In this document: one piece after another, positions 1 to 13,956 of the stretch | Numbering within the stretch: position 1 is the first letter of the stretch | Layout: each line of letters begins with the position of its first letter | Assembly (NCBI GenBank): GCA_009780915.1 | Contig: WQZD01000031.1 | Span: 1-32,455 of the forward strand | Reading direction: 5' to 3' | Origin: Propionibacteriaceae bacterium | GTDB lineage: Bacteria; Actinomycetota; Actinomycetes; Propionibacteriales; Propionibacteriaceae | Length of the DNA stretch: 32,455 nucleotides | Notes under the pieces: model-generated | Databases searched by the model: none | What the model was told of the DNA's origin: nothing | The model's input: the letters and a program-made list of their open reading frames with translations, nothing else | Program-made: the position numbers and the translations under genes

Positions 1-3000
1 ATCCGTTGTGCCGACATTGGTCGCGGTCACCGTATACGTCACCGTGTCACCCGCATGAACTTGGGATCCCGACACCGGATCGGCAGTCTTCTCCAGCACC
101 AGTTGCGGCACACCCACAGGATGATCGGTCGTGCACTCCGGATCCTTCCCGGTCACACACGTCCCCGGAACCTCCGTCTCCGGCTCATCCGGATCAGTAC
201 CCTTACCAACCACATGGTTCACCAACCGGTCACCCGGTGTGACATCAGCGTTCACCACCACCCGATACGACACGGTCACGGACTGACCCACCGACAGGAC
301 ACCCTTCCACGTCAGAGTCGTCCCCGACACCGATGGGGCGTGAACAGACACACCATCCGCCGAGGCCGACAAAGACCCATCCACGATCTGTGCATGCGCC
401 AACACACCAGACAGATCGTCGGTGACCGTCACCGGATCCAGTTCCACCGTCCCGACATTGGTCGCCGTCACCGCGTACTTCACCGTGTCACCAGGGCGTA
501 CCAAGGACCCCGACACAGGATCAGCCGTCTTCTCCACCACCAACTTCGGCACACCCACAGGATGATCAGTCGTGCACTCCGCAGCCTGGCCAGTCACACA
601 CGTCCCTGGAACCTCGGTCCCAGGAACCTCCGGGTCCGTACCCTTGCTCACCACATGGTTCACCAGGACATCACCTGGGGCAACATCCTCATTCACCACG
701 ACCTGGTACGACATGGTCACCGACCGACCCACGGGCAGGGGCCCCGACCATATCAGGGTCGTCCCGATCAGGAGGGGGTCATCGACGCCCACCCCGCCCA
801 CGTGCGCAGACACGGACCCGTCAACCATCCGCGCATGGGCGAGCACGCCCGACAGATCGTCGGCCACGATCACAGGGGCGAAATCCACCGAGCCCGTATT
901 AGTCGCGGTCACCGTGTACGTCACGGTGTCACCCGGACGCACTCGGGACCCCGACACTGGGTCGGACACCTTCTCCATCACGAGCTTCGGCACACCCGCC
1001 GGATGCGTCGTCGTGCACTCCGGATCCACACCGGTCACACACGTCCCCGGGACCTCCGTGCCCGGATCCCCCGGGTCCCCTGGGTCGACCCCCGTGCCGA
1101 GCACATGGTTCACCAGCAGGTCACCCGGCGAGACGTCGGCGTTCACCTGGACCGCGTAGGCGAGAGTCACACTGGACCCTGCCGCCAGGGCGCCCGACCA
1201 TGTGAGGGTCGTCCCCTTCACCTGCGGCGGGCCGACGATGACCCCGCCCACCTGGGCCGACATGGACCCGTCCACCATGCGAGCATGAGCCAGCACGCCC
1301 GACAGGTCATCGGTCACCGTGACCGGGTCGAAGTCCACCGTCCCGACGTTGGTCGCGATCACCGTGTACGCCAGCGTGTCGCCAGGGCGTACGAGAGACC
1401 CCGACGCGGGGTCGGACACCTTCTCCACCACCATTTTCGGCACACCCGCTGGATGGGCGGTGGTGCACTCAGGGCCCACACCGGTCACGCACTCACCCGG
1501 AACCTCCGTCCCAGGGATCTCCGGATCGGTTCCCTTGCCGACCACGTGGTTGACCAGCGCGTCACCCGGTGCGACATCCGCATTCACCACCACCTGGTAC
1601 GACAGCGTCACCGCCTCACCCACACGCAGAGGGCCCGACCATGTCAACGTCGTCCCCGACACCATCGGGGCGGCGACGACTTTGCCACCCACCTGGGCAG
1701 ACAAGGACCCCTCCACCATCTGGGCATGAGCCAGCACGCCCGACAGGTCGTCGGTCACCCTGACAGGATCGAAATCCACCGTCCCCGCATTGGTCGCGGT
1801 CACCGCGTACGTCACTGTGCCACCCGGACGTACGTGGGACCCCGACACAGGATCAGACACCTTCTCGATCACGAGCTTCGGCACGCCAGCAGGATGCGTC
1901 GTCGTGCACGCAGGATCCTCACCCGTCACACACGTCCCCGGCACCTCCGTGTTCGGGTCCCCCGGATCAGTGCCCTTGGCGACCACATGATTGACCAACT
2001 CATCACCCGGCGAGACATCCGCATTCACCACCACCTGGTAACCGAGGACCACACTCGCCCCCGTCGGCAGCGCGCCCGACCAGGTCAGGGTCGTCCCGTC
2101 CACCGTGGGAGGATGGACGGGTGCCCCGGCCACATGAGCCGACAAGGACCCATCCTGAATGCGGGCATGCGCCAGCACACCGGCGAGATCATCCGTCACC
2201 ACCACCGGGTCGAAACCCACGGTCCCGACATTCGTCGCCGTCACCGTGTAGGAGACGGTGTCCCCGGGGCGTACCACAGACCCCGACACAGGATCGGCGA
2301 CCTTCGCCACCACGAGTTTCGGCACACCCACCGGATGATCAGTCGTGCACTCCGGATCCTCACCGGTCACACACGTCCCCGGCACCTCCGTGTTCGGGTC
2401 CCCCGGATCCGTCCCCTTCGCCACCACATGGTTGACCAGGTCGTCTCCGGGCTTGACGTCCGCGTTCACCCGTACCTGATAGGACACCATCACGGTCTCC
2501 CCCGCGCCGAGCGCGCCCGACCACGTGAGGGTCGTCCCCGACACCTTCGGGGGGCTTACCATGACCCCGCCCACAGACGCGGACAACGACCCGTCGACCA
2601 TCTGGGCATGAGCCAGCACGCCCGACAGGTCGTCGGTGATCCAGGTGGGATCCAGGGGCACTGTGCCCACGTTGGTCGCCGCCACATGATAGGTCACGAC
2701 GTCGCCAGGACGCACAGTCGCCCCCGACGCAGGGTCGGCAGTCTTCTCCACCACCAGCTTCGGCACGGCCGGGATCAGTTCGCTCGAGCACCCGGGCTCC
2801 TCGCCGGTCACGCAGGTGGACGGCACCTCCGTGTTCGGCTCCCCGGGATCCGTCCCCGTGCCCACCACCACATTCACCAGGCGGTCGCCCGGCGCCACGT
2901 CGGCGTTCACCTCGACACGGTAGGTCAGCGTCACGGTCTTCCCGACGGGCAGGATCCCCGACCATGTCAATGTCGTCCCCGTGATAGTCGGCGCGGTCAC

Positions 3001-3680
3001 GGCCTGACCGCCGATCGACGCCGCCACGGACCCTTTGACCACGCGGGCATGGGCCAGGACCCCCGTCAGGTCGTCGGTCACAGCGACCGGGTCGAGATCG
3101 ACGGTGCCCACGTTGGTCGCCGTCACCGTGTAGGTCACCGGAGCGCCGGGACGCACGAGCGAGCCCGAGACCGGGTCCGAGACCTTCACCACATAGAGAC
3201 CAGGCACCCGCGGATCCAGCGTCACCGAGCACATCGGCTCCTCCCCGGTCCGGCATGTGGAGGGGACGTCCATGCCCGGCTCCTCCGGATACGTGCCCGT
3301 GCCGATCACGTGGTTGACGAGCCGGTCCTTCGGCCCCAGATCCATGTTCACGCGTGCCGAGTACGTGAGTGTGACGGTCTCCGCGACGTCGAGGACGCCT
3401 GTCCACGTCAGCGTCGTCCCGACGAGGGACACCGCGCCACGGGGGACGCCGCCTATGACGGCCTTCTCAGAACCCACGACAAAGGTCGCATTGTCGAGCA
3501 CCCCGGAGAGATCGTCGACGACCCGGACCGGATCGAGGCGCACATCGCCGGAGTTGGTCGCTGTGACCGTGTACATCACCAGGTCTCCTGGGCGTACGGT
3601 CGACTCCGGGGAGGCCACCTTGGACACCGTCAACGCCGGATTGGCGGAGACCACCTTCAGATCCACGGACGCCTGAGCCA
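1..3680 (-). repeat. 441-bp tandem coding repeats (147 aa each), at least 8 units plus a partial
   Basis: A landmark coding for ATNVGT recurs with its TT dinucleotide at 17, 458, 899, 1349, 1790, 2231, 2672, 3113 and 3554. Every interval is 441 bp except one of 450 bp, which carries three extra codons near 1070-1100 (additional Gly-Asp-Pro type residues). Units nearest the window edge are the most alike. The unit closest to the N-terminus (about 3200-3680) is the most divergent, as expected for an array that grows or homogenises by recombination. Confidence 0.9.
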
Positions 3681-4914
3681 TGGGGAACAAGGTGAGCCCG
3701 TCGATGGCGACATCGTTCCCGAACCCGCCGGCGCCGTAGTTGCGCAGGCTGAGAATGAGCTGGGTGGCGTCGCCCGTCATCACCACAGAGGAGATTTGGC
3801 TCCATTCCGTCATGTCATTGAAGCAGCTCGGTTGCTTGGGGAGGTCTCTGGTGCTGCCGATGATCGTCCCCACGTCGGCCAGCGAGGTCTTCACATACGC
3901 CGCGGTGCGCACCGCTTTCGTACCCCCACTCGGGTCGTCGGAGATGTTCGCCACGTGCGCTCCGAAGGCGTACGCCCGATGGGCCTCCAGCCCGGTCACT
4001 GTCGTCGCCAGGAAATCGTTGGGGACGGGCATGTCGACGGCGCCGTTGAAGACGGCGATCTTCCCTGAGTACCGCGACTCCGCCTCGGTGACCATCGTCT
4101 GATTGAGGGCCATCCCGCCCGGCGTCGAGTTCCACCAATCACGACAAATCTCCTCGGTCTTCGGCCATTCCATGGGGTTGGTCGTGCTGCGAAGATCCGC
4201 CCAGTAATTGTTGTAATGCGAAGCGCGACCATTGAAGTTGGCGGTCGGCCAGATGGTGTAGTCACCGTCGCACGGACCGTACTGGGCCGAATTGCACGCG
4301 GGGGTCGTGTACGCCACCGTCGGGTCGTGGTAGCCGTACTGCGTCGCCCCATACGGCAACCTCGGTTTGGCTTCACCGAGATAGTCGAAGGTTCCATGGT
4401 CGAAATCCGTGATTTGGTTGGGCGAATCCATGAGCCTGCCCAGGGTCACACCGGACAAGGTCCCGACGAACCCCGGCGGCGGCGTGATCTGGATCTGGCC
4501 GCCGATGGCGTCGCGCACCGCGATCCGATAGAGCAGCGGCTCGGGGGAGATCGGGCTCAGCGCCCACGACCCGACACGCACCACCCAGTCGCGCGGCACG
4601 CCCCACAGAGTGTAGTAATCGAACGTCGCGCCAGAGAGATTCAGGTCCTTCACCTGGAGAGTGAAGGAGTCTGAGGAGTTCGGCTTGATCCGCTCCGGGG
4701 TGACGGTGACGACCAGCCCGTCGTCGCCGTAGGGCGAGGCGTTCGCACGGTCCGACTCGACGCCTATGGCGATGAGAGTGGCCAGCAACGCGGTGACGAC
4801 CAGACCCACCACCAGGCGGAACCCGATGCTGACACCGAGGGACGATGCCCGGGCGACTCGCTTCACGCTGGATGAGGGCGTGGCGTCGCCACGATAAGAA
4901 GGAATGTGACTCAT
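1..4914 (-). CDS. Large repeat-containing surface/secreted protein (DUF11-type repeats), C-terminus outside window
   Basis: The reading frame stays open from the ATG at 4914 to the window edge: 1638 codons with no stop, so the 3' end is missing. GGAG lies 8 nt before the ATG. Residues 1-27 form a basic n-region and about 28-51 a hydrophobic helix (VVGLVVTALLATLIAIG), followed by Ala-Asn-Ala-Ser, which suggests a signal peptide or anchor. Residues about 60-425 are a non-repeated ectodomain; it ends with GFGNDVAIDGLTL, resembling the calcium/jelly-roll type domains of adhesins. From about residue 425 the chain consists of roughly 147-residue repeats of DUF11-like beta-sandwich type, with motifs such as YTVTATNVGTVDLDP, VTDDLSGVLAHA and LTWSG, and a Cys pair (TCVTGEEPxC) near each unit end. 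The likely role is a cell-surface stalk or adhesin; the anchoring signal is not visible. It lies downstream of rpoC but behind a terminator, so it is probably transcribed separately. Confidence 0.85.
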   Translation of the reverse strand, partial: MSHIPSYRGDATPSSSVKRVARASSLGVSIGFRLVVGLVVTALLATLIAIGVESDRANASPYGDDGLVVTVTPERIKPNSSDSFTLQVKDLNLSGATFDYYTLWGVPRDWVVRVGSWALSPISPEPLLYRIAVRDAIGGQIQITPPPGFVGTLSGVTLGRLMDSPNQITDFDHGTFDYLGEAKPRLPYGATQYGYHDPTVAYTTPACNSAQYGPCDGDYTIWPTANFNGRASHYNNYWADLRSTTNPMEWPKTEEICRDWWNSTPGGMALNQTMVTEAESRYSGKIAVFNGAVDMPVPNDFLATTVTGLEAHRAYAFGAHVANISDDPSGGTKAVRTAAYVKTSLADVGTIIGSTRDLPKQPSCFNDMTEWSQISSVVMTGDATQLILSLRNYGAGGFGNDVAIDGLTLFPMAQASVDLKVVSANPALTVSKVASPESTVRPGDLVMYTVTATNSGDVRLDPVRVVDDLSGVLDNATFVVGSEKAVIGGVPRGAVSLVGTTLTWTGVLDVAETVTLTYSARVNMDLGPKDRLVNHVIGTGTYPEEPGMDVPSTCRTGEEPMCSVTLDPRVPGLYVVKVSDPVSGSLVRPGAPVTYTVTATNVGTVDLDPVAVTDDLTGVLAHARVVKGSVAASIGGQAVTAPTITGTTLTWSGILPVGKTVTLTYRVEVNADVAPGDRLVNVVVGTGTDPGEPNTEVPSTCVTGEEPGCSSELIPAVPKLVVEKTADPASGATVRPGDVVTYHVAATNVGTVPLDPTWITDDLSGVLAHAQMVDGSLSASVGGVMVSPPKVSGTTLTWSGALGAGETVMVSYQVRVNADVKPGDDLVNHVVAKGTDPGDPNTEVPGTCVTGEDPECTTDHPVGVPKLVVAKVADPVSGSVVRPGDTVSYTVTATNVGTVGFDPVVVTDDLAGVLAHARIQDGSLSAHVAGAPVHPPTVDGTTLTWSGALPTGASVVLGYQVVVNADVSPGDELVNHVVAKGTDPGDPNTEVPGTCVTGEDPACTTTHPAGVPKLVIEKVSDPVSGSHVRPGGTVTYAVTATNAGTVDFDPVRVTDDLSGVLAHAQMVEGSLSAQVGGKVVAAPMVSGTTLTWSGPLRVGEAVTLSYQVVVNADVAPGDALVNHVVGKGTDPEIPGTEVPGECVTGVGPECTTAHPAGVPKMVVEKVSDPASGSLVRPGDTLAYTVIATNVGTVDFDPVTVTDDLSGVLAHARMVDGSMSAQVGGVIVGPPQVKGTTLTWSGALAAGSSVTLAYAVQVNADVSPGDLLVNHVLGTGVDPGDPGDPGTEVPGTCVTGVDPECTTTHPAGVPKLVMEKVSDPVSGSRVRPGDTVTYTVTATNTGSVDFAPVIVADDLSGVLAHARMVDGSVSAHVGGVGVDDPLLIGTTLIWSGPLPVGRSVTMSYQVVVNEDVAPGDVLVNHVVSKGTDPEVPGTEVPGTCVTGQAAECTTDHPVGVPKLVVEKTADPVSGSLVRPGDTVKYAVTATNVGTVELDPVTVTDDLSGVLAHAQIVDGSLSASADGVSVHAPSVSGTTLTWKGVLSVGQSVTVSYRVVVNADVTPGDRLVNHVVGKGTDPDEPETEVPGTCVTGKDPECTTDHPVGVPQLVLEKTADPVSGSQVHAGDTVTYTVTATNVGTTD

Positions 4915-5196
4915 AGGGGGGACTCCGTAAATACCTATTTCCTGATTTACCAACAGCCTCCCATGTGGTGTTGTACCAGCGTATGAGAATCCTTCAATGA
5001 TTAGCAAGGATCTTGATTAAATTGTTATAAATCATCGAAGTCATGCCAATTCAGAGTCCGGCGGGGAACTGCTGAGTACAAGCAGACTCCCTGTGCCTAT
5101 CGTGGTGGCGACAGTGGTGAGATACCTTTTTGTTCAGTATTAACGATGATCGCACAGTCCCCGGCGGCCCCCACCGCACTCCCCTGGAAACGAGAA
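4915..5196 (-). promoter_or_regulatory. AT-rich upstream region of the surface-protein gene
   Basis: Nothing codes convincingly between the surface-protein start and the rpoC terminator. The stretch 4930-5060 is strikingly AT-rich for this genome. On the minus strand it contains TTGGCA (about 5049-5054) followed after 17 nt by AACAAT, and overlapping candidates TATAAC and TTTAAT. One of these is likely the promoter, but the choice is uncertain. Confidence 0.35.
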
Positions 5197-5226
5197 TGCT
5201 CCGCCGAACAATCGTTCGGCGGAGCA
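5197..5226 (-). terminator. rpoC terminator hairpin
   Basis: A perfect 13-bp inverted repeat (TGCTCCGCCGAAC / GTTCGGCGGAGCA) with a 4-nt loop starts 29 nt after the rpoC stop codon. The downstream T-tract is weak (ATTCTCGTTT), as is common for actinobacterial terminators. It separates the rpoBC transcript from the surface-protein gene. Confidence 0.75.
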
Positions 5227-5255
5227 TCGCCACAGGTGTGGGATTCCTCGTACCC

Positions 5256-9131
<3,876 letters not shown>

Positions 9132-9178
9132 TCACTTTCTTTTCAAAGTCTTCTTGGGTTCGATACGGACTGAGATGC

Positions 9179-12100
9179 TCAGACTTCTTCAATGGCAAAA
9201 GTGTCCACGCCAGGACGACGCGACAGGTCGAGGCCGAAGTCCTCGGTGTCGCGGAAGTCGTCCTCGGTGTCCTTCAGATCGACGACCTGGCCGTCGGAGG
9301 ACAAGACCTCCACGTTCAGGCACAGGGACTGCATCTCCTTGACCAACACCTTGAACGACTCAGGGATGCCTGGCTCGGGGATGTTCTCGCCCTTGACGAT
9401 GGCTTCGTAGACCTTGACACGGCCCGTGACGTCGTCGGACTTGATGGTCAGCAACTCCTGCAGAGCCCATGCCGCGCCGTACGCCTCCAGGGCCCACACT
9501 TCCATCTCACCGAAGCGCTGGCCGCCGAACTGGGCCTTGCCGCCCAAGGGCTGCTGGGTGATCATGGACACCGGGCCGGTCGACCGCGCGTGGATCTTGT
9601 CGTCGACCAAGTGGTGCAGCTTCAGCATGTACATCACGCCCACGCCGATGGGCTCGGGGTACGGCTCGCCGCTACGACCGTCGAACAACCGTGCCTTGCC
9701 ACCTTCGTTGACCAGTTTGGTGCCGTCGCGGTTGGGAAGACCGTGGGCCAGAAGACCCGTGATCTCGTCCTCGGTCGCGCCGTCGAAGACGGGGGTCGCC
9801 ACACGCTGGTTCGGGTGAGCCTTGTCCAAGCCGATCTCGTGGAGGTGCTTGGTCCACTTCTCGTTCAGGCCGGTGATGTCCCATCCCGATCGGGCGACCC
9901 ATCCCAGATGGGTCTCCAAGACCTGTCCCACGTTCATACGAGACGGCACGCCCATCGGATTGAGGATGATGTCGACCGGGGTGCCGTCCTCCAGGAACGG
10001 CATGTCCTCCTGCGGAAGGATCTTGGAGATGACGCCCTTGTTGCCGTGACGGCCGGCCATCTTGTCACCCACGGAGATCTTGCGCTTCTGGGCCACGTAC
10101 ACCCGCACCATCTGGTTGACGCCAGGCGCGAGCTCGTCGCCCTCCTGCACGTCGAAGACGCGCACGCCGATGACGGTGCCCGACTCGCCGTGGGGGACCT
10201 TCATGGAGGTGTCGCGGACTTCCCGGGCCTTCTCGCCGAAGATGGCGCGCAACAGACGCTCTTCCGGGGTCAACTCGGTCTCGCCCTTGGGGGTGACCTT
10301 GCCGACCAGGATGTCGCCGGTGGTGACCTCGGCGCCGATGCGGATGATGCCGCGCTCGTCGAGGTTGCTCAACGCCTCATCCGAGGAGTTGGGGATATCG
10401 CGGGTGATCTCTTCCGGACCGAGCTTCGTGTCACGGGCGTCGACCTCGTGCTCCTCGATGTGGATCGAGGTGAGCACGTCGTCTTGGACCAGACGCTCGG
10501 ACAGGATGATCGCGTCCTCGTAGTTGAGGCCTTCCCAGGGCATGAACGCCACGAGCAGGTTACGACCCAAGGCCATCTCGCCACGGTCCGTGCAGGCGCC
10601 GTCGGCCAGCGGGGTGCCGATCTCGACGTGCTCGCCTTCGGTGACCAGCGGGCGCTGGTTGATGCAGGTGGCCTGGTTCGAGCGCATGAACTTCTTCAGC
10701 TTGTACGCCGAGTACGTCCCGTCGTCGTTGGCCACCTCGATGATGTCGGCGCTCACCGAGCGGATCGCGCCGGCCTTCTCGGCCAAGGTGACCTCGCCGC
10801 CGTCGACGGCGCCGCGGTACTCCATGCCCGTGCCCACCAAGGGGGACTCGTTACGGATCAAGGGGACCGCCTGGCGCTGCATGTTCGCGCCCATCAGGGC
10901 TCGCGACGCGTCATCGTGCTCGAGGAAGGGGATCAGGGCCGTGGCCACCGACACCATCTGGCGCGGGGACACGTCCATGTACTGCACCTCAGCCGGGGGG
11001 ACCTGGTCGACGTCGCCGTTCTTGATGCGCACCAAGACGCGCTCCTCCAAGAACTTGCCCTTGTCGTCGACCTTGGCGTTGGCCTGGGCGATGATGTAGC
11101 GGTCTTCCTCGTCGGCCGTCAGGTAGTCCACCTGGTCGGTGACGTGGCCGTCCACGCACTTGCGGTACGGGGTCTCGATGAAACCGAAGGCGTTAACACG
11201 CGCGAAGGAGGCCAAGGAGCCGATGAGGCCGATGTTCGGGCCTTCAGGGGTCTCGATGGGGCACATACGTCCGTAGTGCGAGGGGTGCACGTCTCGCACC
11301 TCCATGCCGGCGCGGTCACGGCTCAAGCCGCCGGGGCCCAACGCGGACAGACGGCGCTTGTGCGTGAGCACGGCCACCGGGTTGGTCTGGTCCATGAACT
11401 GCGAGGACTGGCTGGTGCCGAAGAACTCGCGCAGGGCGGCCACGACGGGGCGGATGTTGATCAGGGTCTGAGGGGTGATGGCCTCGATGTCCTGGGTCGT
11501 CATCCGGTCGCGGACCACGCGCTCCATGCGGGACAGGCCGGTGCGGAGCTGATTCTGGATCAGTTCGCCGGACGTGCGCAGGCGGCGGTTGCCGAAGTGG
11601 TCGATGTCATCGGTCTCGATCAGCAGGCCGTCGAGCTCGGTGCGGCCCTCGTGCATGGCGCAGACGTACTTGATGGCGGCGGTGATGTCCTCGCGGGTCA
11701 GCACCTGAGCGTCCATGGGCAGCGACAGGCCGAGCTTCTTGTTGATCTTGTACCGGCCGACCTTGGCCAGGTCGTACCTCTTGTGGTTGAAGTAGTACCC
11801 GTCGATCAACTGCTTGGCCGCATCGCGTGCCGGGGGCTCGCCCGGACGCAGCTTGCGGTAGATGTCGAGCAAGGCCTCGTCCTCGGTGTGGACGTGGTCC
11901 TTCTCCAGGGTCATGCGCATCGACTCGAACTCGGAGAACTCCCGCAGGATCTCCTCTTCCGTCCAGCCCAGTGCCTTGAGGAAGACGGTGACCGACTGCT
12001 TGCGCTTGCGGTCGAGGCGCACCCCGACGGTGTCGCGCTTGTCGATCTCGAACTCCAGCCAGGCGCCACGCGAGGGGATCACCTTGGTGGTGAAGATGTC

Positions 12101-12646
12101 CTTGTCAGACGTCTTGTCGGGGGTGACTTCGAAGTACACGCCCGGGGAACGCACCAGCTGCGACACCACGACACGCTGCGTGCCGTTGATGATGAAGGTC
12201 GCGTCAGGAGTCATGAGGGGGAAATCACCCATGAAGACCGTCTGCTCTTTGAGCTCTCCGGTCTCATTGTTCATGAACTCGGCCTTGACGTACAGCGGCG
12301 CGCAATACGTCGCGTCACGCTCAAGGCATTCGGAAATCGTGTACTTCGCGTCCTCGAACCGGGGTTCGCGGAAGGACAGCGACATCATCCCGCCGAAGTC
12401 CTCAATGGGTGAAATCTCCTCGAAGACCTCATCGAGCCCAGATTTGGTGTTGACATCCGTTCGACCCTGTTCCAGGGCAGCGGCCGTCTTGGCTCTCCAT
12501 GAATCGGAGCCGATCAGCCATTGAAAGGAGTCTTTCTGCAAATCGAGGAGATTAGGTACTTCCAGAGGCTCATGAATTTTCGCAAACGAAACTCGATCGG
12601 TACCAGAAATAAAGTGGTTCTTCTTCGCGCTACGCAAGGCGGCCAA
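9179..12646 (-). CDS. rpoB: DNA-directed RNA polymerase subunit beta (TTG start)
   Basis: The protein is collinear with actinobacterial RpoB over its whole length and is about 1155 residues from the start chosen here. I place the start at the TTG at 12646 because GGAAGGA precedes it by 6 nt. The open frame runs further upstream to a GTG at 12721, but its VLEGPI residues are simply the translated Shine-Dalgarno region, as in mycobacterial rpoB. The rifampicin pocket (E. coli 507-533) reads [14 protein letters not shown] ... [10 protein letters not shown]: Asp516, His526 and Ser531 are conserved, but position 511 is Ser instead of Leu (codon 11405-11407). [19 protein letters not shown] and the C-terminal [24 protein letters not shown] motif are intact. 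It forms the catalytic core with RpoC. Transcription probably starts near 12804, giving a leader of about 160 nt. Confidence 0.98.
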   Translation of the reverse strand: MAALRSAKKNHFISGTDRVSFAKIHEPLEVPNLLDLQKDSFQWLIGSDSWRAKTAAALEQGRTDVNTKSGLDEVFEEISPIEDFGGMMSLSFREPRFEDAKYTISECLERDATYCAPLYVKAEFMNNETGELKEQTVFMGDFPLMTPDATFIINGTQRVVVSQLVRSPGVYFEVTPDKTSDKDIFTTKVIPSRGAWLEFEIDKRDTVGVRLDRKRKQSVTVFLKALGWTEEEILREFSEFESMRMTLEKDHVHTEDEALLDIYRKLRPGEPPARDAAKQLIDGYYFNHKRYDLAKVGRYKINKKLGLSLPMDAQVLTREDITAAIKYVCAMHEGRTELDGLLIETDDIDHFGNRRLRTSGELIQNQLRTGLSRMERVVRDRMTTQDIEAITPQTLINIRPVVAALREFFGTSQSSQFMDQTNPVAVLTHKRRLSALGPGGLSRDRAGMEVRDVHPSHYGRMCPIETPEGPNIGLIGSLASFARVNAFGFIETPYRKCVDGHVTDQVDYLTADEEDRYIIAQANAKVDDKGKFLEERVLVRIKNGDVDQVPPAEVQYMDVSPRQMVSVATALIPFLEHDDASRALMGANMQRQAVPLIRNESPLVGTGMEYRGAVDGGEVTLAEKAGAIRSVSADIIEVANDDGTYSAYKLKKFMRSNQATCINQRPLVTEGEHVEIGTPLADGACTDRGEMALGRNLLVAFMPWEGLNYEDAIILSERLVQDDVLTSIHIEEHEVDARDTKLGPEEITRDIPNSSDEALSNLDERGIIRIGAEVTTGDILVGKVTPKGETELTPEERLLRAIFGEKAREVRDTSMKVPHGESGTVIGVRVFDVQEGDELAPGVNQMVRVYVAQKRKISVGDKMAGRHGNKGVISKILPQEDMPFLEDGTPVDIILNPMGVPSRMNVGQVLETHLGWVARSGWDITGLNEKWTKHLHEIGLDKAHPNQRVATPVFDGATEDEITGLLAHGLPNRDGTKLVNEGGKARLFDGRSGEPYPEPIGVGVMYMLKLHHLVDDKIHARSTGPVSMITQQPLGGKAQFGGQRFGEMEVWALEAYGAAWALQELLTIKSDDVTGRVKVYEAIVKGENIPEPGIPESFKVLVKEMQSLCLNVEVLSSDGQVVDLKDTEDDFRDTEDFGLDLSRRPGVDTFAIEEV

Positions 12647-12810
12647 GATCGGTCCTTCCAGAACTCGCCAGGTGGAATGGCACGACTTTCCCCGTGTATC
12701 GAAAAACACGACAAAAGACACGCTAAGGCAAAATACAACAATAGCCTAGGGAAGCACGGAATGCAACCCCTGCCACGACATCAAGCGGACGACATCGCCT
12801 CGCAAACTCC

Positions 12811-12839
12811 AGTGTAGCGCGAGATTGGCAGTTTGTCCC
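12811..12839 (-). promoter_or_regulatory. Candidate rpoB promoter
   Basis: On the minus strand GGGACA (12839-12834), a 17-nt spacer and TACACT (12816-12811) form a sigma-70-type promoter. The -10 hexamer and its following G match those seen before rplJ and tRNA-Trp. The -35 element is only partly consensus. Confidence 0.55.
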
Positions 12840-12906
12840 TCCTAATTGCCGCACCATTCACCGAAGGGACACAGGATCGTACGAGCGGGAGTCCTGAGGA
12901 TGGATA

Positions 12907-12935
12907 TTGACGTGATGTCTCTTTAATGTGATACT
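12907..12935 (+). promoter_or_regulatory. Promoter of the secreted-protein cassette
   Basis: TTGACG (12907-12912), a 17-nt spacer and GATACT (12930-12935) preceded by TGT make a strong promoter with an extended -10. Transcription would start near 12942. That places the GTG at 12928 inside the promoter, so it cannot be the translation start, which supports the ATG at 12986. Confidence 0.65.
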
Positions 12936-12985
12936 GGGAATGCACGCGGTAATGGCCGTGTGTTTCTTCAAGGAAAGGGAAATCA

Positions 12986-13956
12986 ATGAAGATGAAAAAA
13001 TTCATAGGGGGGGCGTAACTCTTATCGCCAGCCTCCTCACCCTGACCTGTGCTCCGACCGCCTCGGCAGACGACACAGATCTAGTGACGAATGACACAGC
13101 TGCCCTCATTGCCGAGGTTGCTCCAGAGGCTGGCGGTGTCGTGATCCCCGACACCAGTACAACTGGCATGTCTGCGGAAGTGGCCGATGTGAGCGTCACT
13201 GTCCCCACCGACCCGGCCGAGTCCATCACGATCGCAAGCACCAACACAGACAGGACTCAAGCCACGCTTGGGGCGCCAGTCGTTCATGTCTCACTGCCTC
13301 CAGAGATCAACGTGCACAAGGGGCATGTGGCTAAAGATGGCACCATCGTCTACCAAATGTCAGCAAAACACGGAGCCCACAGTGCGGTTCAGGTTCTCGA
13401 TGATGGCTCAGTCTGTTTTGAGACGGTTATGGATTCTGCTCAAAGTCCCCATCGGTTCACGTACAGTTTCGCGGGTGCGACCCCCGTGCTACAGGCTGAC
13501 GGCTCTGTCACCCTGGTCCAGACGCTGCGGGGCTCAGCAGGATTCATTCAAGCAACCGTTGGACACATTGAAGCCGCATGGGCCGTGGACGCATCTGGCC
13601 GGGCAGTCAAGACCAGCTATCAAGTGACTGGCCGAGGACTTGTTCAAGTTGTCACCACCGACAAGCACACCGTCTTCCCCGTTGTTGCCGACCCCAAAGT
13701 CTCTCTCTCATGGTCAGGACTCCTCATTCAATTCAATCGCTCAGAGACTAACAAGGTGAGTTGGGGTGGAGCCGTGGCGACTGGCGTCCTCGCAGCACTG
13801 GTGGGCGTCCCACTGGCAGGGGCCTTCGTCGCGCTAGTCTATGGAGGAGGGTCTGCTTATGCTGGTTACGTCTACGGTCAAGGAAAGTGCCTATCCGCGA
13901 CCTTCAACGGATTCATGTGGTACCTCGGTTCATACACTGGAGGTTATTGTAAATGA
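12986..13956 (+). CDS. Secreted protein of unknown function, frame broken at a G7 tract in the signal peptide (phase-variable or frameshifted)
   Basis: I do not recognise a named family. The best start is the ATG at 12986, with GGAAAGGGA just upstream and a good promoter at 12907. As written, that frame stops at TAA after ten codons. One more G in the run of seven at 13007-13013 restores a textbook Sec signal peptide, starting MKMKKFIGGGVTLIASLL and ending APTASA before Asp-Asp, and joins it to a 310-residue open frame ending at 13956. The mature part has an acidic Thr/Ala/Val-rich start, a beta-rich middle, the phrase FPVVADPKVS, then a Gly/Ala-rich hydrophobic stretch (about 13760-13890) and a C-terminal tail with two Cys (GKC ... 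GGYCK). An A6 run at 12995-13000 is a second possible slip site. G+C is lower than in the neighbours. The next gene overlaps its stop codon, suggesting a working pair. A sequencing error is the main alternative. Confidence 0.7.

Noticed and set aside
55-4068. Plus-strand open frame of 1337 codons, His/Arg-rich
   Set aside because: It is the antisense shadow of the surface-protein repeats. The minus strand gives a signal peptide, a ribosome-binding site and recognisable DUF11-like repeats, while this frame has a skewed composition and no domain.
9590-12412. Plus-strand open frame of 940 codons opposite rpoB
   Set aside because: Antisense shadow of rpoB; rich in His, Val and Asp, with no recognisable motif.
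12647-12721. RpoB start at the GTG at 12721 (25 more residues)
   Set aside because: No ribosome-binding site there, and a canonical GGAAGGA lies 6 nt before the TTG at 12646, matching the mycobacterial arrangement.
12928-12985. Secreted-protein start at the GTG at 12928, avoiding a frameshift
   Set aside because: This GTG overlaps the predicted -10 element and lies before the transcription start. It also gives a charged N-terminus instead of a signal peptide. An ATG at 12952 in this frame cannot be fully excluded.
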